Shown: one piece after another, positions 21,476-33,323 of the stretch
Position numbering within the stretch: position 1 is the first letter of the stretch
How the letters are laid out: every line of letters starts with the position of its first letter
Origin: Stomorhina lunata
Lineage: Eukaryota > Arthropoda > Insecta > Diptera > Rhiniidae
Length of the DNA stretch: 64,000 nt
Reading direction: 5' to 3'
Assembly: GCA_933228675.1 (NCBI GenBank)
Contig: OW121743.1
Location: forward strand, 113,137,781 to 113,201,780
Program-made: the position numbers and the translations under genes
Notes under the pieces: model-generated
Databases searched by the model: none
What the model was told of the DNA's origin: nothing
Seen by the model: only the letters and a program-made list of their open reading frames with translations

Positions 21476-22611
21476 TATATATATTTTTTGAACATATTTG
21501 AAACTTTTCTATGTAAAAATATTAAAATTGAAAAATTATGAATTTAGTAGGGATCACGAAATTCCCCTTTACCGTTTTCTTTTTATTTCTTAATTTTATC
21601 GAATAAATTTAAATTAACACATACACAATACAACACCAAGTCACAAATTTCTTCTAGCAACTGAAAACAAATAAAATTAAAAAAAAATTCCTCTTATTCC
21701 TCAACATGCTACAAAAGGTTACATGCTGAGGTCCTTCGGCAGGACAATTTGAAATATTGTAAAATTTAATTGAATCGTATGTTACTTTTTTACTTCAATA
21801 ATTTTGTTTACAATTTTATATTTTAAAAAACTTTTGCTGCGTGTGATTATTTAGTCCTTCAAGCCCTTTTTTCCTCTGCGCATCAAAAAGGAATAAAATA
21901 TAAAATAAAATAAAATCTGAAGCGTTGTCGTTTTGATTTGTGTTTTGTCAACATTTTATATTGACACAGCATGAATTCATTAGCATTGAGTGTAAAAAAT
22001 TACAGTAAACAACGCGTACGAACAAAATGTGTGAAAAGTTTAAATAAAATATATAAAATCTATTTAGTAAATATTTTAAGACCTCGTTAAGTAACATGAG
22101 TATACGAATATATGTTGCCTTTTGATACTAACGTACATCCCTAATAAGGGTTAAATGTCAGTTTATAAGTTTGTTACCAAAAGTCCTTTCGGTGTGACTG
22201 TCTGAGTTTTCGGATATGTTGACATTTGATTGTTGTTTTTTTTTTTAATAATATTGATTTTTTTTGCTTGAATTATTGTTATTCTGTGCAAATAATGACC
22301 TTTTTCGCTTTTGTTTGTTAATTATATGTAATTACAAACTTAACAAAAAAGAGTTAGGGCCAAGTCAGTCAAAGTCGAGTTTACACGTTATTTTTGTTTT
22401 GGTAGTAACAATTAGCCTTTCAATTGAAACCTTTTCTGTTATTTTTTTGCTGCTTGAAAACATGAACCTTAATTGGGAACAGTGACAGTTTTACAAGACA
22501 AATATAAATTATACGGAGTTCGTTTGGAAATTCTATTTTGGTTCTCCAATTTTTTTTTATAAAACAATTACAAAAAAAAAAACTAATTTAAAAAACTTTG
22601 GTACAAGAAAT
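21476..22611. other. AT-rich DNA between arrays a and b
   Basis: No gene was recognised. A short (AAAAT)n run occurs at about 21893-21915. A 73-codon frame at 22264-22485 has no recognisable features. Confidence 0.4.
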
Positions 22612-23950
22612 ACGATAGAAAAGTTTTTGTAAAAAAATTTCCGATATTACAATTTTATAAACAAATTTTCGAAATTAAAATTTTTATAGAAAAATTTTCG
22701 ATGTAAAATTTTTATCGAAAACTTTTCGAAATTCAAATTTTTATAGAAAAAAAAAAAAAAATTTTCGATGTAAAATTTTTATCGAAAACTTTTCGAAATT
22801 CAAATTTTTATAGAAAAATGTTCAATATAAAAACTAATATTAAAATTTTTTTATAAAAATTTTAGATATTATAATTTTTATAGAAAAATTTTCGATATTA
22901 AAATTTTATAGAAAATTTTCGATATAAAAATTTTTATAGAAAATTTTCGAAAGTATAATTTTTTTCTACAAAAAATTTCAACATTATAGTTTTTTTTAGA
23001 AAAATTTTGATATAATTTTTTAGAAAAGTTTTCGATATTAAAGTTTTTATAGAAAAATTTTCCATATTAAAATTTTTATAGAAAAATTTTTGATATTCAA
23101 AATTTATAGAAAAATTTTCGATATTCAAATTTTCCATATTAAAATTTTTTAGAAAAATTTTGGTTAGTAAAATTTTGATAGAAAATTTTCGATTTTAACA
23201 TTTTTATAGAAAAATTATCAATTTTAAAATTTTTTTACAAAATTTTGGAGATTGAAATTTTTATAGATTAAAATTTTATTGAAACATTATCGATGTTAAA
23301 ATTTTTATAGAAAATTTTCGATATTAAAATTTTCTATAAAAATTTTAACATCGAAAATGTTAAAATTTTTAAAGAAAAATTTTTGGTGTTAAAATTTTTA
23401 TAGAAAAATTTTTAAAGAAAAATTTTCGGTGTTAAAATTTTTGTAGAAAAATTTTCGGTGTTAAAATTTTTATAGAAAAATTTTCGGTGTTAAAATTTTT
23501 ATAGAAAAATTTTCGGTGTTAAAATTTTTATAGAAAAATTTTCGGTGTTAAAATTTTTATAGAAAAATTTTCGGTGTTAAAATTTTTAAAGAAAAATTTT
23601 TGGTGTTAAAATTTTTATAGAAAAATTTTCGGTGTTAAAATTTTTAAAGAAAAATTTTTGGTGTTAAAATTTTTATAGAAAAATTTTCGGTGTTAAAATT
23701 TTTTAGCAAAATTTTCGGTGTTAAAATTTTTATAGAAAAATTTTCGGTGTTAAAATTTTTATAGAAAAATTTTCGGTGTTAAAATTTTTATAGAAAAATT
23801 TTCGGTGTTAAAATTTTTATAGAAAAATTTTCGGTGTTAAAATTTTTATAGAAAAATTTTCGGTGTTAAAATTTTTATAGAAAAATTTTCGATGTTAAAA
23901 TTTTTATAGAAAAATTTTCGGTGTTAAAATTTTTATAGAAAAATTTTCGA

Positions 23951-24290
23951 TAAAAATTTTAACACCGAAAATTTTTCTATAAAAATTTTAACACCGAAAA
24001 TTTTTCTATAAAAATTTTAACACCGAAAATTTTTCTATAAAAATTTTAACACCGAAAATTTTTCTATAAAAATTTTAACACCGAAAATTTTTCTATAAAA
24101 ATTTTAACACCGAAAATTTTTCTATAAAAATTTTAACACCGAAAATTTTTCTATAAAAATTTTAACACCGAAAATTTTTCTATAAAAATTTTAACACCGA
24201 AAATTTTTCTATAAAAATTTTAACATCGAAGATTTTTCTATAAAAATTTTAACACCGAAAATTTTTCTATAAAAATTTTAACACCGAAAA
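23951..24290 (-). repeat. Block inversion of ~12 monomers inside array b
   Basis: The monomer reads TTTTAACACCGAAAATTTTT here rather than its reverse complement as on both sides. The junctions are TTTTCGATAAAAATTTTAAC at the left and CCGAAAATTATAGAAAAATT at the right. Both fall within A/T arms, as expected of an inversion through the dyad. A single inverted monomer also lies near 23325-23350. Confidence 0.9.
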
Positions 24291-24533
24291 TTATAGAAAA
24301 ATTTTCTGTGTTAAAATTTTTATAGAAAAATTTTCGGTGTTAAAATTTTTATAGAAAAATTTTCGGTGTTAAAATTTTTATAGAAAAAATTTGGGTGTTA
24401 AAATTTTTATAGAAAAATTTTCGGTGTTAAAATTTTTATAGAAAAATTTTCGGTGTTAAAATTTTTATAGAAAAATTTTCGGTGTTAAAATTTTTATAGA
24501 AAAATTTTTGTTATTAAAATTTTTATAGAAAAA

Positions 24534-25985
24534 TTTTCTGTGTTAAAATTTTTATAGAAAAATTTTCGGTGTTAAAATTTTTATAGAAAAATTTTCGGTG
24601 TTAAAATTTTTATAGAAAAATTTTCGGTGTTAAAATTTTTATAGAAAAAATTTCGGTGTTAAAATTTTTATAGAAAAATTTTCGGTGTTAAAATTTTTAT
24701 AGAAAAATTTTCGGTGTTAAAATTTTTATAGAAAAATTTTCGGTGTTAAAATTTTTATAGAAAAATTTTCGGTGTTAAAATTTTTATAGAAAAATTTTCG
24801 GTGTTAAAATTTTTATAGAAAAATTTTCGGTGTTAAAATTTTTATAGAAAAATTTTCGGTATTAAAATTTGTATAGAAAAATTTTCGGTGTTAAAATTTT
24901 TATAGAAAAATTTTCGTTATTAAAATTTTTTCGTTATTAAAATTTTTATAGAAAAATTTTCGTTATTAACATTTTTATAGAAAAATTTTCGTTATTAAAA
25001 TTTTTATAGAAATTTTTTCGTTATTAAAATTTTTATAGAAAAATTTTCGTTATTAAAATTTTTATAGAAAAATTTTCGTTATTAAAATTTTTATAGAAAA
25101 ATTTTCGTTATTAAAATTTTTATAGAAAAATTTTCGTTATTAAAATTTTTGTAGAAAAATTTTCGTTATTAAAATTTTTATAGAAAAATTTTCTTTATTA
25201 AAATTTTTATAGAAAAATTTTCGTTATTAAAATTTTTATAGAAAAATTTTCTGTGTTAAAATTTTTATAGAAAAATTTTCGGTGTTAAAATTTTTATAGA
25301 AAAATTTTCGGTGTTAAAATTTTTATAGAAAAATTTTCGGTGTTAAAATTTTTATAGAAAAAATTTCGGTGTTAAAATTTTTATAGAAAAATTTTCGGTG
25401 TTAAAATTTTTATAGAAAAATTTTCGGTGTTAAAATTTTTATAGAAAAATTTTCGGTGTTAAAATTTTTATAGAAAAATTTTCGGTATTAAAATTTGTAT
25501 AGAAAAATTTTCGGTATTAAAATTTGTATAGAAAAATTTTCGGTGTTAAAATTTTTATAGAAAAATTTTCGTTATTAAAATTTTTTCGTTATTAAAATTT
25601 TTATAGAAAAATTTTCGTTATTAACATTTTTATAGAAAAATTTTCGTTATTAAAATTTTTATAGAAATTTTTTCGTTATTAAAATTTTTATAGAAAAATT
25701 TTCGTTATTAAAATTTTTATAGAAAAATTTTCGTTATTAAAATTTTTATAGAAAAATTTTCGTTATTAAAATTTTTGTAGAAAAATTTTCGTTATTAAAA
25801 TTTTTGTAGAAAAATTTTCGTTATTAAAATTTTTATAGAAAAATTTTCTTTATTAAAATTTTTATAGAAAAATTTTCCTTATTAAAATTTTTATAGAAAT
25901 TTTTTCGTTATTAAAATTTTTATAGAAAAATTTTCGTTATTAAAATTTTTATAGAAAAATTTTCGTTATTAAAATTTTTATAGAA
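24534..25985. repeat. Higher-order duplication in array b (~655-bp offset)
   Basis: A truncated monomer (TTTTCGTTATTAAAATTTTT followed directly by TCGTTATT) occurs at 24911 and again at 25566. In both copies it is followed in the same order by a TTAACATTT variant and an ATAGAAATTTTTTCG variant. An upstream TTTTCTGTG marker is at 24534 and 25247, an offset of 713. The 58-bp difference equals two monomers, so the two blocks differ by two units. Confidence 0.85.
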
Positions 25986-26894
25986 AAATTTTCGGTGTTA
26001 AAATTTTTATAGAAAAATTTTCGGTGTTAAAATTTTTATAGAAAAATTTTCGGTGTTAAAATTTTTATAGAAAAATTTTTGGTGTTAAAATTTTTATAGA
26101 AAAATTTTAAATTTTTATAGAAAAATTTTCGGTGTTAAAATTTTTATAGAAAAATTTTCGGTGTTAAAATTTTTATAGAAAAATTTTCGGTGTTAAAATT
26201 TTTATAGAAAAATTTTCGGTGTTAAAATTTTTATAGAAAAATTTTCGGTATTAAAATTTTTATAGAAAAATTTTCGGTGTTAAAATTTTTATAGAAAAAT
26301 TTTCGGTGTTAAAATTTTTATAGAAAAATTTTCGGTATTAAAATTTTTATAGAAAAATTTTCGGTGTTAAAATTTTTATAGAAAAATTTTCGGTGTTAAA
26401 ATTTTTATAGAAAAATTTTTGGTGTTAAAATTTTTATAGAAAAATTTTCGGTGTTAAAATTTTTATAGAAAAATTTTCGATATTAAAATTTTTATAGATA
26501 CATTTTTGATATTAAAGTTTTTATAAAAAATTTGATATTAAAATTTCATAAGAAACATTTTTGATATATATTTTTTTTTTAATTTTTGATTGTCAAATTT
26601 TTATAAAAAAATTTTCATTATTAAAATTTTTATAGAAAAATTTTCGTTATTACAATTTTTACAGCAATATTTTCGATATTAAAATTCTTATAGAAAAATT
26701 TTCGATATTAAAATTTTTATAGAAAAATTTTCGATATTAAAATTTTTTATAGAAATATTTTCGATATTAAAATTTTTTATAGAACAATTTTCGATGTAAA
26801 AATTTTTAAAAATTTTCGGTATCAAAATCTTTGTAGAAACATATTCAATATTAAAATTTTTATAGAAACATTTTCGATATTAAAATTTTTAAAA

Positions 26895-28534
26895 AGAAAT
26901 GCCAAAAATGTTGATAACAAAACTTCTCTTACATACCTCGTTTTGACTAATTTGTATAAAAATTTACCATTTCAATAATTTTTGCATATTATTGAAGGTG
27001 TTACACGATATTGTTAAACAAATAACAATTTCAACAATAAACAAATGACAATAGACACAAAATACTCCCCAAAAAAATGGGTATTATTATTTTTTAAATA
27101 AAGCACTCACTCATTTGTTCAATTTATGTTGAATGTTTACTTGACTTTTACATCGCTTTTAACAAGTGAAATTAGCCCTTTTCGACATTTGTAGACTTGT
27201 AATTTTCCAACTGATTACCACGATGAAAATTAATACTAATACACTTTCACTTCTAGACATAGTTTTTTTCATGCCACTTTTTGTTCAAATGGAATGATTT
27301 AGAAGTTGGTGGGGTCAAGGAAACCTTTTAAGGAATATGGTTTATGGGGCTTCCTATTATCAAACAGTTTCTTCCCTTTGCTTTTAAAGTACCCACAATT
27401 TAAATGTTTCTCTGGGTATTTAGTTAAAGGCCAGGAGAAAAGTAATTTGTGTTTTTTGTTTAAAGATTATCTAACTTCCTGTCACAAATCGTAAATAGAA
27501 AAACACAACAAACTCTAAGGATTTAAATTTTGTTTGAATTTTACTCTATGTTTGGTTTAGTTGTTTTTTAAACGTCTAGCATTACCAAGAGTTATCTGAT
27601 TTGCAAATATACTATAGGGTGTTATGCTCTTTAACTGCATAAAACAGGACAAAAACATAAAGATCCTACTTAACATTATTATCTAGATACATCTACACTT
27701 TCAAAAAATACAAAATTGAAATGTATCTCTATGATCCCTTCCTATTTCCCCAGTTCTCTTTCACTCATTACCTCGCCTATTAAATACAGTGTGAATGTTA
27801 TCTTAAAATTCGGATCTTTTGGTGATTTTTGCACGATATTATGTGCATCTCCCTTTTTGGCTGCTGTAAAAAAACCTTTGACATTTATTTAATCAAACTA
27901 ATTATTGCACATGTAAATCATATCAAGATTTAACAAAACTGATTTGTTTGTTTCTCTGTATAGAGAGATGGTGATAGCAAACAAAGTATTAGTAACAGGA
28001 TGTCCTAATCGTTTGGTTGTTTCTCTGCTTTTTTTTTTTTTTTTATTAAAATGCAACTACTGGCATTATTGCAACATTTTGTTTAAGATTAAAATATACA
28101 AGTTTTTAAATCCAATATTGGATTTCAGTTTTGTTTTTTTATAAGTGACACTTTTTTTCTTTAAGAATTGTAAATGATCTTAATTTTTCTTAACTGCTTA
28201 GAAAATCCTCAAAGTATCGAGTTTGTTAAAATAGATATAATATTTTTGATTTTTGTTTAAAAATCCACTTGATAAGAATTTTTTATTGTTATTTAAGTTT
28301 GAGCAAGATTTAAGAAATTTCCGGTGCAATTTCTATATTGTATATTTTTTATTAGAAATTCTAAATTTTTGTTATAAGTTGATCTAAATAAATGAAATAC
28401 AAATTTTATTTTTTTATAAGGACCACAACTCAGGGAATCTCCCCTACTTAATGGTTCAATTATGTATTGCAACCGAATTTTAGTTGCCTCGTCTACTGAC
28501 AACACAACTATCAAAAAAAGCTGTAATATATGGC
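26895..28534. other. AT-rich DNA between arrays b and c
   Basis: No gene was recognised. A poly(T) tract of about 17 lies at 28029-28045. Frames at 27306-27494 and 27944-28144 are short and have no recognisable domain. Confidence 0.4.
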
Positions 28535-30798
28535 TACATAAAAAATTCTAACGAAATTTTTTCTATATAAAAAATTTCTAACGAAATTTTTTTTATATAA
28601 AAAATTTCTAACGAAATTTTTTTTATATAAAAAATTTCTAACGAAATTTTTTCTATATAAAAAATTTCTAACGAAATTTTTTCTATATAAAAAATTTCTA
28701 ACGAAATTTTTTCTATATAAAAAATTTCTAACGAAATTTTTTCTATATAAAAAATTTTTTTTATAAATTTTTTCTATATAAAAAATTTCTTTACAAATTT
28801 TTTCTATATAAAAAATTTCTTTACAAATTTTTTCTATATAAAAAATTTCTTTACAAATTTTTTCTATATAAAAATTTCTTTACAAATTTTTTCTATATAA
28901 AAATTTCTTTACAAATTTTTTCTATATAAAAAATTTCTAACGAAATTTTTTCTATATAAAAAATTTCTTTACAAATTTTTTCTATATAAAAAATTTCTAA
29001 CGAAATTTTTTCTATAAAAAAAATTTCTAACGAAATTTTTTCTATATAAAAAATTTCTAACGAAATTTTTTCTATAAAAAAAATTTCTAACGAAATTTTT
29101 TCTATATAAAAAATTTCTAACGAAATTTTTTCTATATAAAAAATTTCTAACGAAATTTTTTCTATATAAAAAATTTCTAACGAAATTTTTTCTATATAAA
29201 AAATTTCTAACGAAATTTTTTCTATATAAAAAATTTCTAACGAAATTTTTTCTATATAAAAAATTTCTAACGAAATTTTTTCTATATAAAAAATTTCTAA
29301 CGAAATTTTTTCTATATAAAAAATTTCTAACGAAATTTTTTCTATATAAAAAATTTCTAACGAAATTTTTTCTATATAAAAAATTTCTAACGAAATTTTT
29401 TCTATATAAAAAATTTCTAACGAAATTTTTTCTATATAAAAAATTTCTAACGAAATTTTTTCTATATAAAAAATTTCTAACGAAATTTTTTCTATATAAA
29501 AAATTTCTACCGAAATTTTTTCTATATAAAAAATTTCTACCGAAGTTTTTTCTATATAAAAAATTTCTACCGAAATTTTTTCTATATAAAAAATTTCTAC
29601 CGAAATTTTTTCTATATAAAAAATTTCTACCGAAATTTTTTCTATATAAAAAAATTTGTTCAGAAAGTTTTTCTATATAAAAAAATTTGTTCAGAAATTT
29701 TTTCTATATAAAAAATTTGTTCAGAAATTTTTTCTATATAAAAATTTTGTTCAGAAAGTTTTTCTATATAAAAAAATTTGTTCAGAAACTTTTTCTATAC
29801 AAAAAATTTGTGCAGAAATTTTTTCTATATAAAAAATTTGTTCAGAAAGTTTTTCTATATAAAAAAATTTGTTCAGAATTTTTTTCTATATAAAAAATTT
29901 GTTCAGAAACTTTTTCTATACAAAAAATTTGTGCAGAATTTTTTTCTATATAAAAAATTTGTACCGAAATTTTTTCCAGATAAAAAATTTCGTTGGAAAT
30001 TTTTTCTGTATAAAAAATTTCTTACGAAATTTTTTCTATATAAAAATTTTTTAACGAAATTTTTTCTATATAAAAAATTTCTAACCAAATTTTTTCTATA
30101 TAAAAAATTTGTTCAGAAATTTCTTCTATGTAAAATTTTTCTTCCAAAATTTTTTCGATATAAATAATTTGTATGAAAATTTTTTCTATATACAAAATTT
30201 GTTCAGAAATTTTTTCTATATAAAAAATTTCTTACGAAATTTTTTCTATATAAAAAATTTTTAACGAAATTTTCTCTATATAAAAACTTTATTCAGAAAT
30301 TTCTTCTATATAAAATTTTTCTTCCAAAATTTTTTCGATATAAAAAATTTGTTCAGAAATTTTTTCTAAATAAAAAATTTGTTCAGAAATTTTTCTATAT
30401 AAAAAATTTGTTCAGAAATTTTTCTATATAAAAAATTTGTTCAGAAATTTTTTCTATATAAAAAATTTGTTCAGAAATTGTTTCTATATAAAAAATTTGT
30501 TCAGAAATTTTTTCTATATAAAAAATTTTTTCAGAAATTTTTTCTATATAAAAAATTTTTTAAGAAATTTTTTCTATATAAAAAATTTGTTCAGAAATTT
30601 TTTCTATATAAAAAATTTGTTCAGAAATTTTTTCTATATAAAAAATTTGTTAAGAAATTTTTTCTATATAAAAAATTTGTTCAGAAATTTTTTTTTGTAA
30701 AAAATTTCTATATAAAAAGATTCTACCGAAATTTTTTCTATATACAAAATTTCTACCAAAATTTTTTCTATATAAACAATTTTTTCTATATAAAATGT
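28535..30798. repeat. Minisatellite array c, 30-bp unit
   Basis: Unit AAATTTTTTCTATATAAAAA plus an AATTTCTAACG-type linker. AAATTTTTT and AAAAAATTT form inverted arms. Subfamilies run in blocks: TAACG linker (28538-28750 and 28930-29500), TTTACA (28750-28970), CTACCG (29500-29640), and GTTCAG (29647-30690). The left edge is abrupt and already homogeneous, unlike the other arrays. Because 30 is a multiple of three, long frames encoding a decapeptide repeat (FRNFFYIKNL) arise at 29687-30873; these are not considered genes. Confidence 0.95.
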
Positions 30799-31563
30799 TT
30801 GTCCCAAATTATACACCACTTTCTGGTGTACATGGATTCTGGGCCAAAAGAAAATCAAGCCTATTTGTGTTAACCTATTATAAGCAAAAGCGTATTCCTG
30901 TAAGGGTTTTATGCATCGACCGAAATAAATGGTATTCAGAACAGGCATGGTCTGGGCTATAATTTGGATAAGCCAAAACTTTAAATTCACAGCTTTCAAA
31001 ATAATTTTTGACCGGTCTTGTAAATTTTATTTTTTTCTTACGGATAACTTTGATTCTTTATTTCTTAATAATTCGAAATTAAATTTTATTTCTCTTCATC
31101 ATTTTAATGAATTCGGTTTAATAACAATCCTTCGAGTTAAAACACTTGAACCGTGGCGCCTGAATTCGTGGGAATTTTTACTTAAATTGTGGCAATTATA
31201 AGAGAATTAACATAAGATCTTAATTTTTTTCTGTTTATACTTGAAAATAAGAAACAACATCATTATCTTTATTATCGTTATGTTTATGTACAAGTGTCAA
31301 AATTAACGCAACACTCATTAAATACTTGTTAACAAATGAAAGAATGAAAGCTGCTGCTGCAAAGAGTGTCAACTAACTGCAGGCAAACAAACACTCCAAG
31401 GACTAAGTGTGACTCCTTTTAATGGAAATAAAAAAAACATTTAAGCTTAAGTGGTGCTGCATGCAGCCCAGGAGTTATACACATAAAAAATCTACTTCCA
31501 AATTGTCGCTAATTACTTTTGCTACATGGAAGTTGTGTAAATACATATTTACATGCATACATA
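30799..31563. other. AT-rich DNA with a small perfect hairpin
   Basis: TACACCACTTTCTGGTGTA (30812-30830) is a perfect 7-bp stem with a 5-nt loop directly at the end of array c. No gene was recognised in the remainder. Confidence 0.45.
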
Positions 31564-31723
31564 CAGTTTGTCAAGTAATTGTTTGCATTAAACAAAAATA
31601 GTGAAAATGCAATTTAAATTTCGAAAATTAAACATCAAATCGTTTAAATTTGTTTATTTTGTTTAACACTTACCGTTAATGTAACTGTTTACTACAAAAA
31701 GTCGTAAAAAATTGAAATAAATA

Positions 31724-32972
31724 AAGGGTGGTTAAATTGTAAGGGCCGATGTTGAATGCCAAGCTTTTCTCCCAATTTTATTCGACATTTCTCTATTTCA
31801 GATTTACTCAATTTGAACCATGGAGAGATACAACAACGTGTAAAAGTTATTCAGAAAATGAAAATGGGCGTTCAAATCAAAATGCATATCGTGCACTTCG
31901 TGATTTTTTTGGTCAATTTGATCGTCTAAATGTGCGTACAATCGCAAAAATCGTGGAAAAATTCGAGCAAACCGGGTCTGTGGAAGATGTGAGAACACCA
32001 GTGCATGCTCGTACAGCTCGTACTGCAGAAAATATTGCTTCTGTGCACGATAGTGTGGCTGAAGAGCCGTCGACCTCAACTCGTCGTCGTGCCCAACAAT
32101 TACACCTCTCATTTTGCATAAAAACTTGCATTAACACGCTTACAAGGTGCAATTGGCTCAAGAACTAAAACCTCTTGACCATTCCAAACGTCGTGAATGG
32201 GCAGAATGGTGGCAAGAAATGGCAACAGTGGATGATCAATTTTCGAAGAAAATCATCTTCAGTGATGAGGCACATTTCCATTTTCGTCTATAAACAGAAT
32301 AGCCACATTTGGGCGAATGAGAATTCAAGAGTGATTGTCGAAAAACCAATGCACCCACAAAGAGTGACTGTGTGGTGCGGTTTATAGGCTGGCGGCATCA
32401 TCGGGCCGTATTTTTTCCAAAATGAGGCCGGTCAGGCAGTTACTGTGAATGGTGTTCGCTATCGTGAGATGATAACGAACTTTTTATGGCCCGAATTGGA
32501 AGATATGGATGTGGACGATATGTGGTTTCAGCAGGACGGTGCCACTTGCCACACAGCTAACGAAACAATGGCTCTTTTGCGCAACAAATTCAATGGTCGT
32601 GTTTTCTCACGTAATGGCGATATCAATTGGCCGCCAAGATCATGTGATTTGACACCGTTTTACTTTTTTCTTTGGGGTTATTTGAAAGAAAAGGTGTACG
32701 TCGATAAGCCAGTAACAATTCAAGAGCTAAAGGATGGGACAATTTGGCACATTAACGGCATAGAACCTCCATTGTGCTTCAGGTTCATCGAAAATTTGGA
32801 CCATCGGATGGAGGTGTGCCGCCGTGGTCGCGTTATCTATTTGGCCGATATTTTGTTCCATACATGATTGAATAATACCAATATATCATAATAAAATAAA
32901 ATTACAATAATTTCTTAAATAGTTTGTGTTTTATTCGAAATCAACATCGGCCCTTGAAATTTAACTACCCAT
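31724..32972 (+). mobile_element. mariner-family element of DD41D (rosa-like) type
   Basis: A 1,249-bp element between TA dinucleotides (31722-31723 and 32973-32974). Terminal inverted repeats of about 30 bp include GGGTGGTTAAATTGTAAGGG on the left and the near-complement ending TTTAACTACCC on the right, sharing GGGCCGATGTTGA. Size, TA duplication and transposase sequence identify the mariner lineage. It lies within the Tc1-like remnant, so it inserted later. Confidence 0.88.
31820..32867 (+). pseudogene. Transposase pseudogene of the rosa-like mariner
   Basis: The likely start is ATG at 31820 (MERYNN). Frameshifts soon move the frame to RALRDFFGQFDRLNVRTIAK (DNA-binding HTH region) and RTAENIASVHDSVAEEPSTS. 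The catalytic domain follows: IIFSDEAHF (first Asp codon 32264-32266), TVWCGL then stop TAG at 32385, AGGIIGPYFFQNEAGQAVTV, WFQQDGATCHTA (second Asp, 32535-32537), and WPPRSCDLTPFYFFLWGYL. In this family the third Asp should lie 41 residues beyond the second; codon 32661-32663 there is TAC (Tyr). A further stop is TAA at 32132. The intact C-terminus ends at TGA 32865-32867 (LADILFHT). Full-length relatives are about 345 residues. In a live element the enzyme cuts and pastes DNA at TA sites. Confidence 0.9.
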
Positions 32973-33323
32973 TACATGCATTGCAACAACAACAATTCAA
33001 AAATAAATATACCTAATTAAAAAGGCGTCAAATAAATGTTTGCACAATGACACCAAATGTTCTTATTTACCGTTAAATTTTTATTTGATGATGTTTTATG
33101 AGTGTTCTAATATTCCTTCATTTTCAGCACGGGATCTGATGTTCTAATCATACGGGAGAACATTTTAGCGATTTCCCTGGCGGATTTGCCCTTATAGTGA
33201 TGGAAATACGCTAATTCTATAACGCCTTTCGAAACGAATTTAAACGATTTGATGTTTAATTTTCTGAATTTAAATTGCATTTTTAATATTTTTTTTGAAT
33301 GCAAACAATTACTTGACAAACTG

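Larger units (their letters stand above)
22612..26894. repeat. Minisatellite array b, 29-bp unit
   Basis: The unit combines TTAAAATTTTTATAG, AAAAATTTT and CGGTG (29 bp). AAAATTTTT and AAAAATTTT are perfect inverted arms separated by ATAG. The array is diverged at 22612-23356, nearly homogeneous at about 23356-26480, and diverged again to 26894. Linker subfamilies are clustered: CGGTG, CGTTA (24910-25245 and 25565-25985) and CGATA (edges). Around 23951-24290 the whole unit is inverted. Confidence 0.95.
31564..33323 (-). mobile_element. Tc1-like element remnant, split by a nested mariner
   Basis: Terminal repeats start CAGTTTGTCAAGTAATTGTT at 31564 and, in complement, end at 33323, both bordered by TA (31562-31563 and 33324-33325). 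Inverted similarity continues for about 100 bp, including the AAACATCAAATCGTTTAAAT phrase. The right arm encodes, on the minus strand at about 33230-33150, an N-terminal helix-turn-helix-like segment, YKGKSAREIAKMFS, of the kind that begins Tc1 transposases. The frame then breaks, and the rest of the transposase is missing. Without the nested element only about 510 bp remains, so this is an internally deleted, inactive copy. Confidence 0.75.

Noticed and set aside
28535..30798. CRISPR array (regular 30-bp repeats)
   Set aside because: There are no unique spacers between repeats; units are directly adjacent, and the window is clearly eukaryotic.
29687..30873. Long plus-strand frames of 60-131 codons in array c
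   Set aside because: They are translations of a 30-bp repeat (Phe/Tyr/Ile/Lys/Asn only), are open in more than one frame, and have no promoter or conserved domain.
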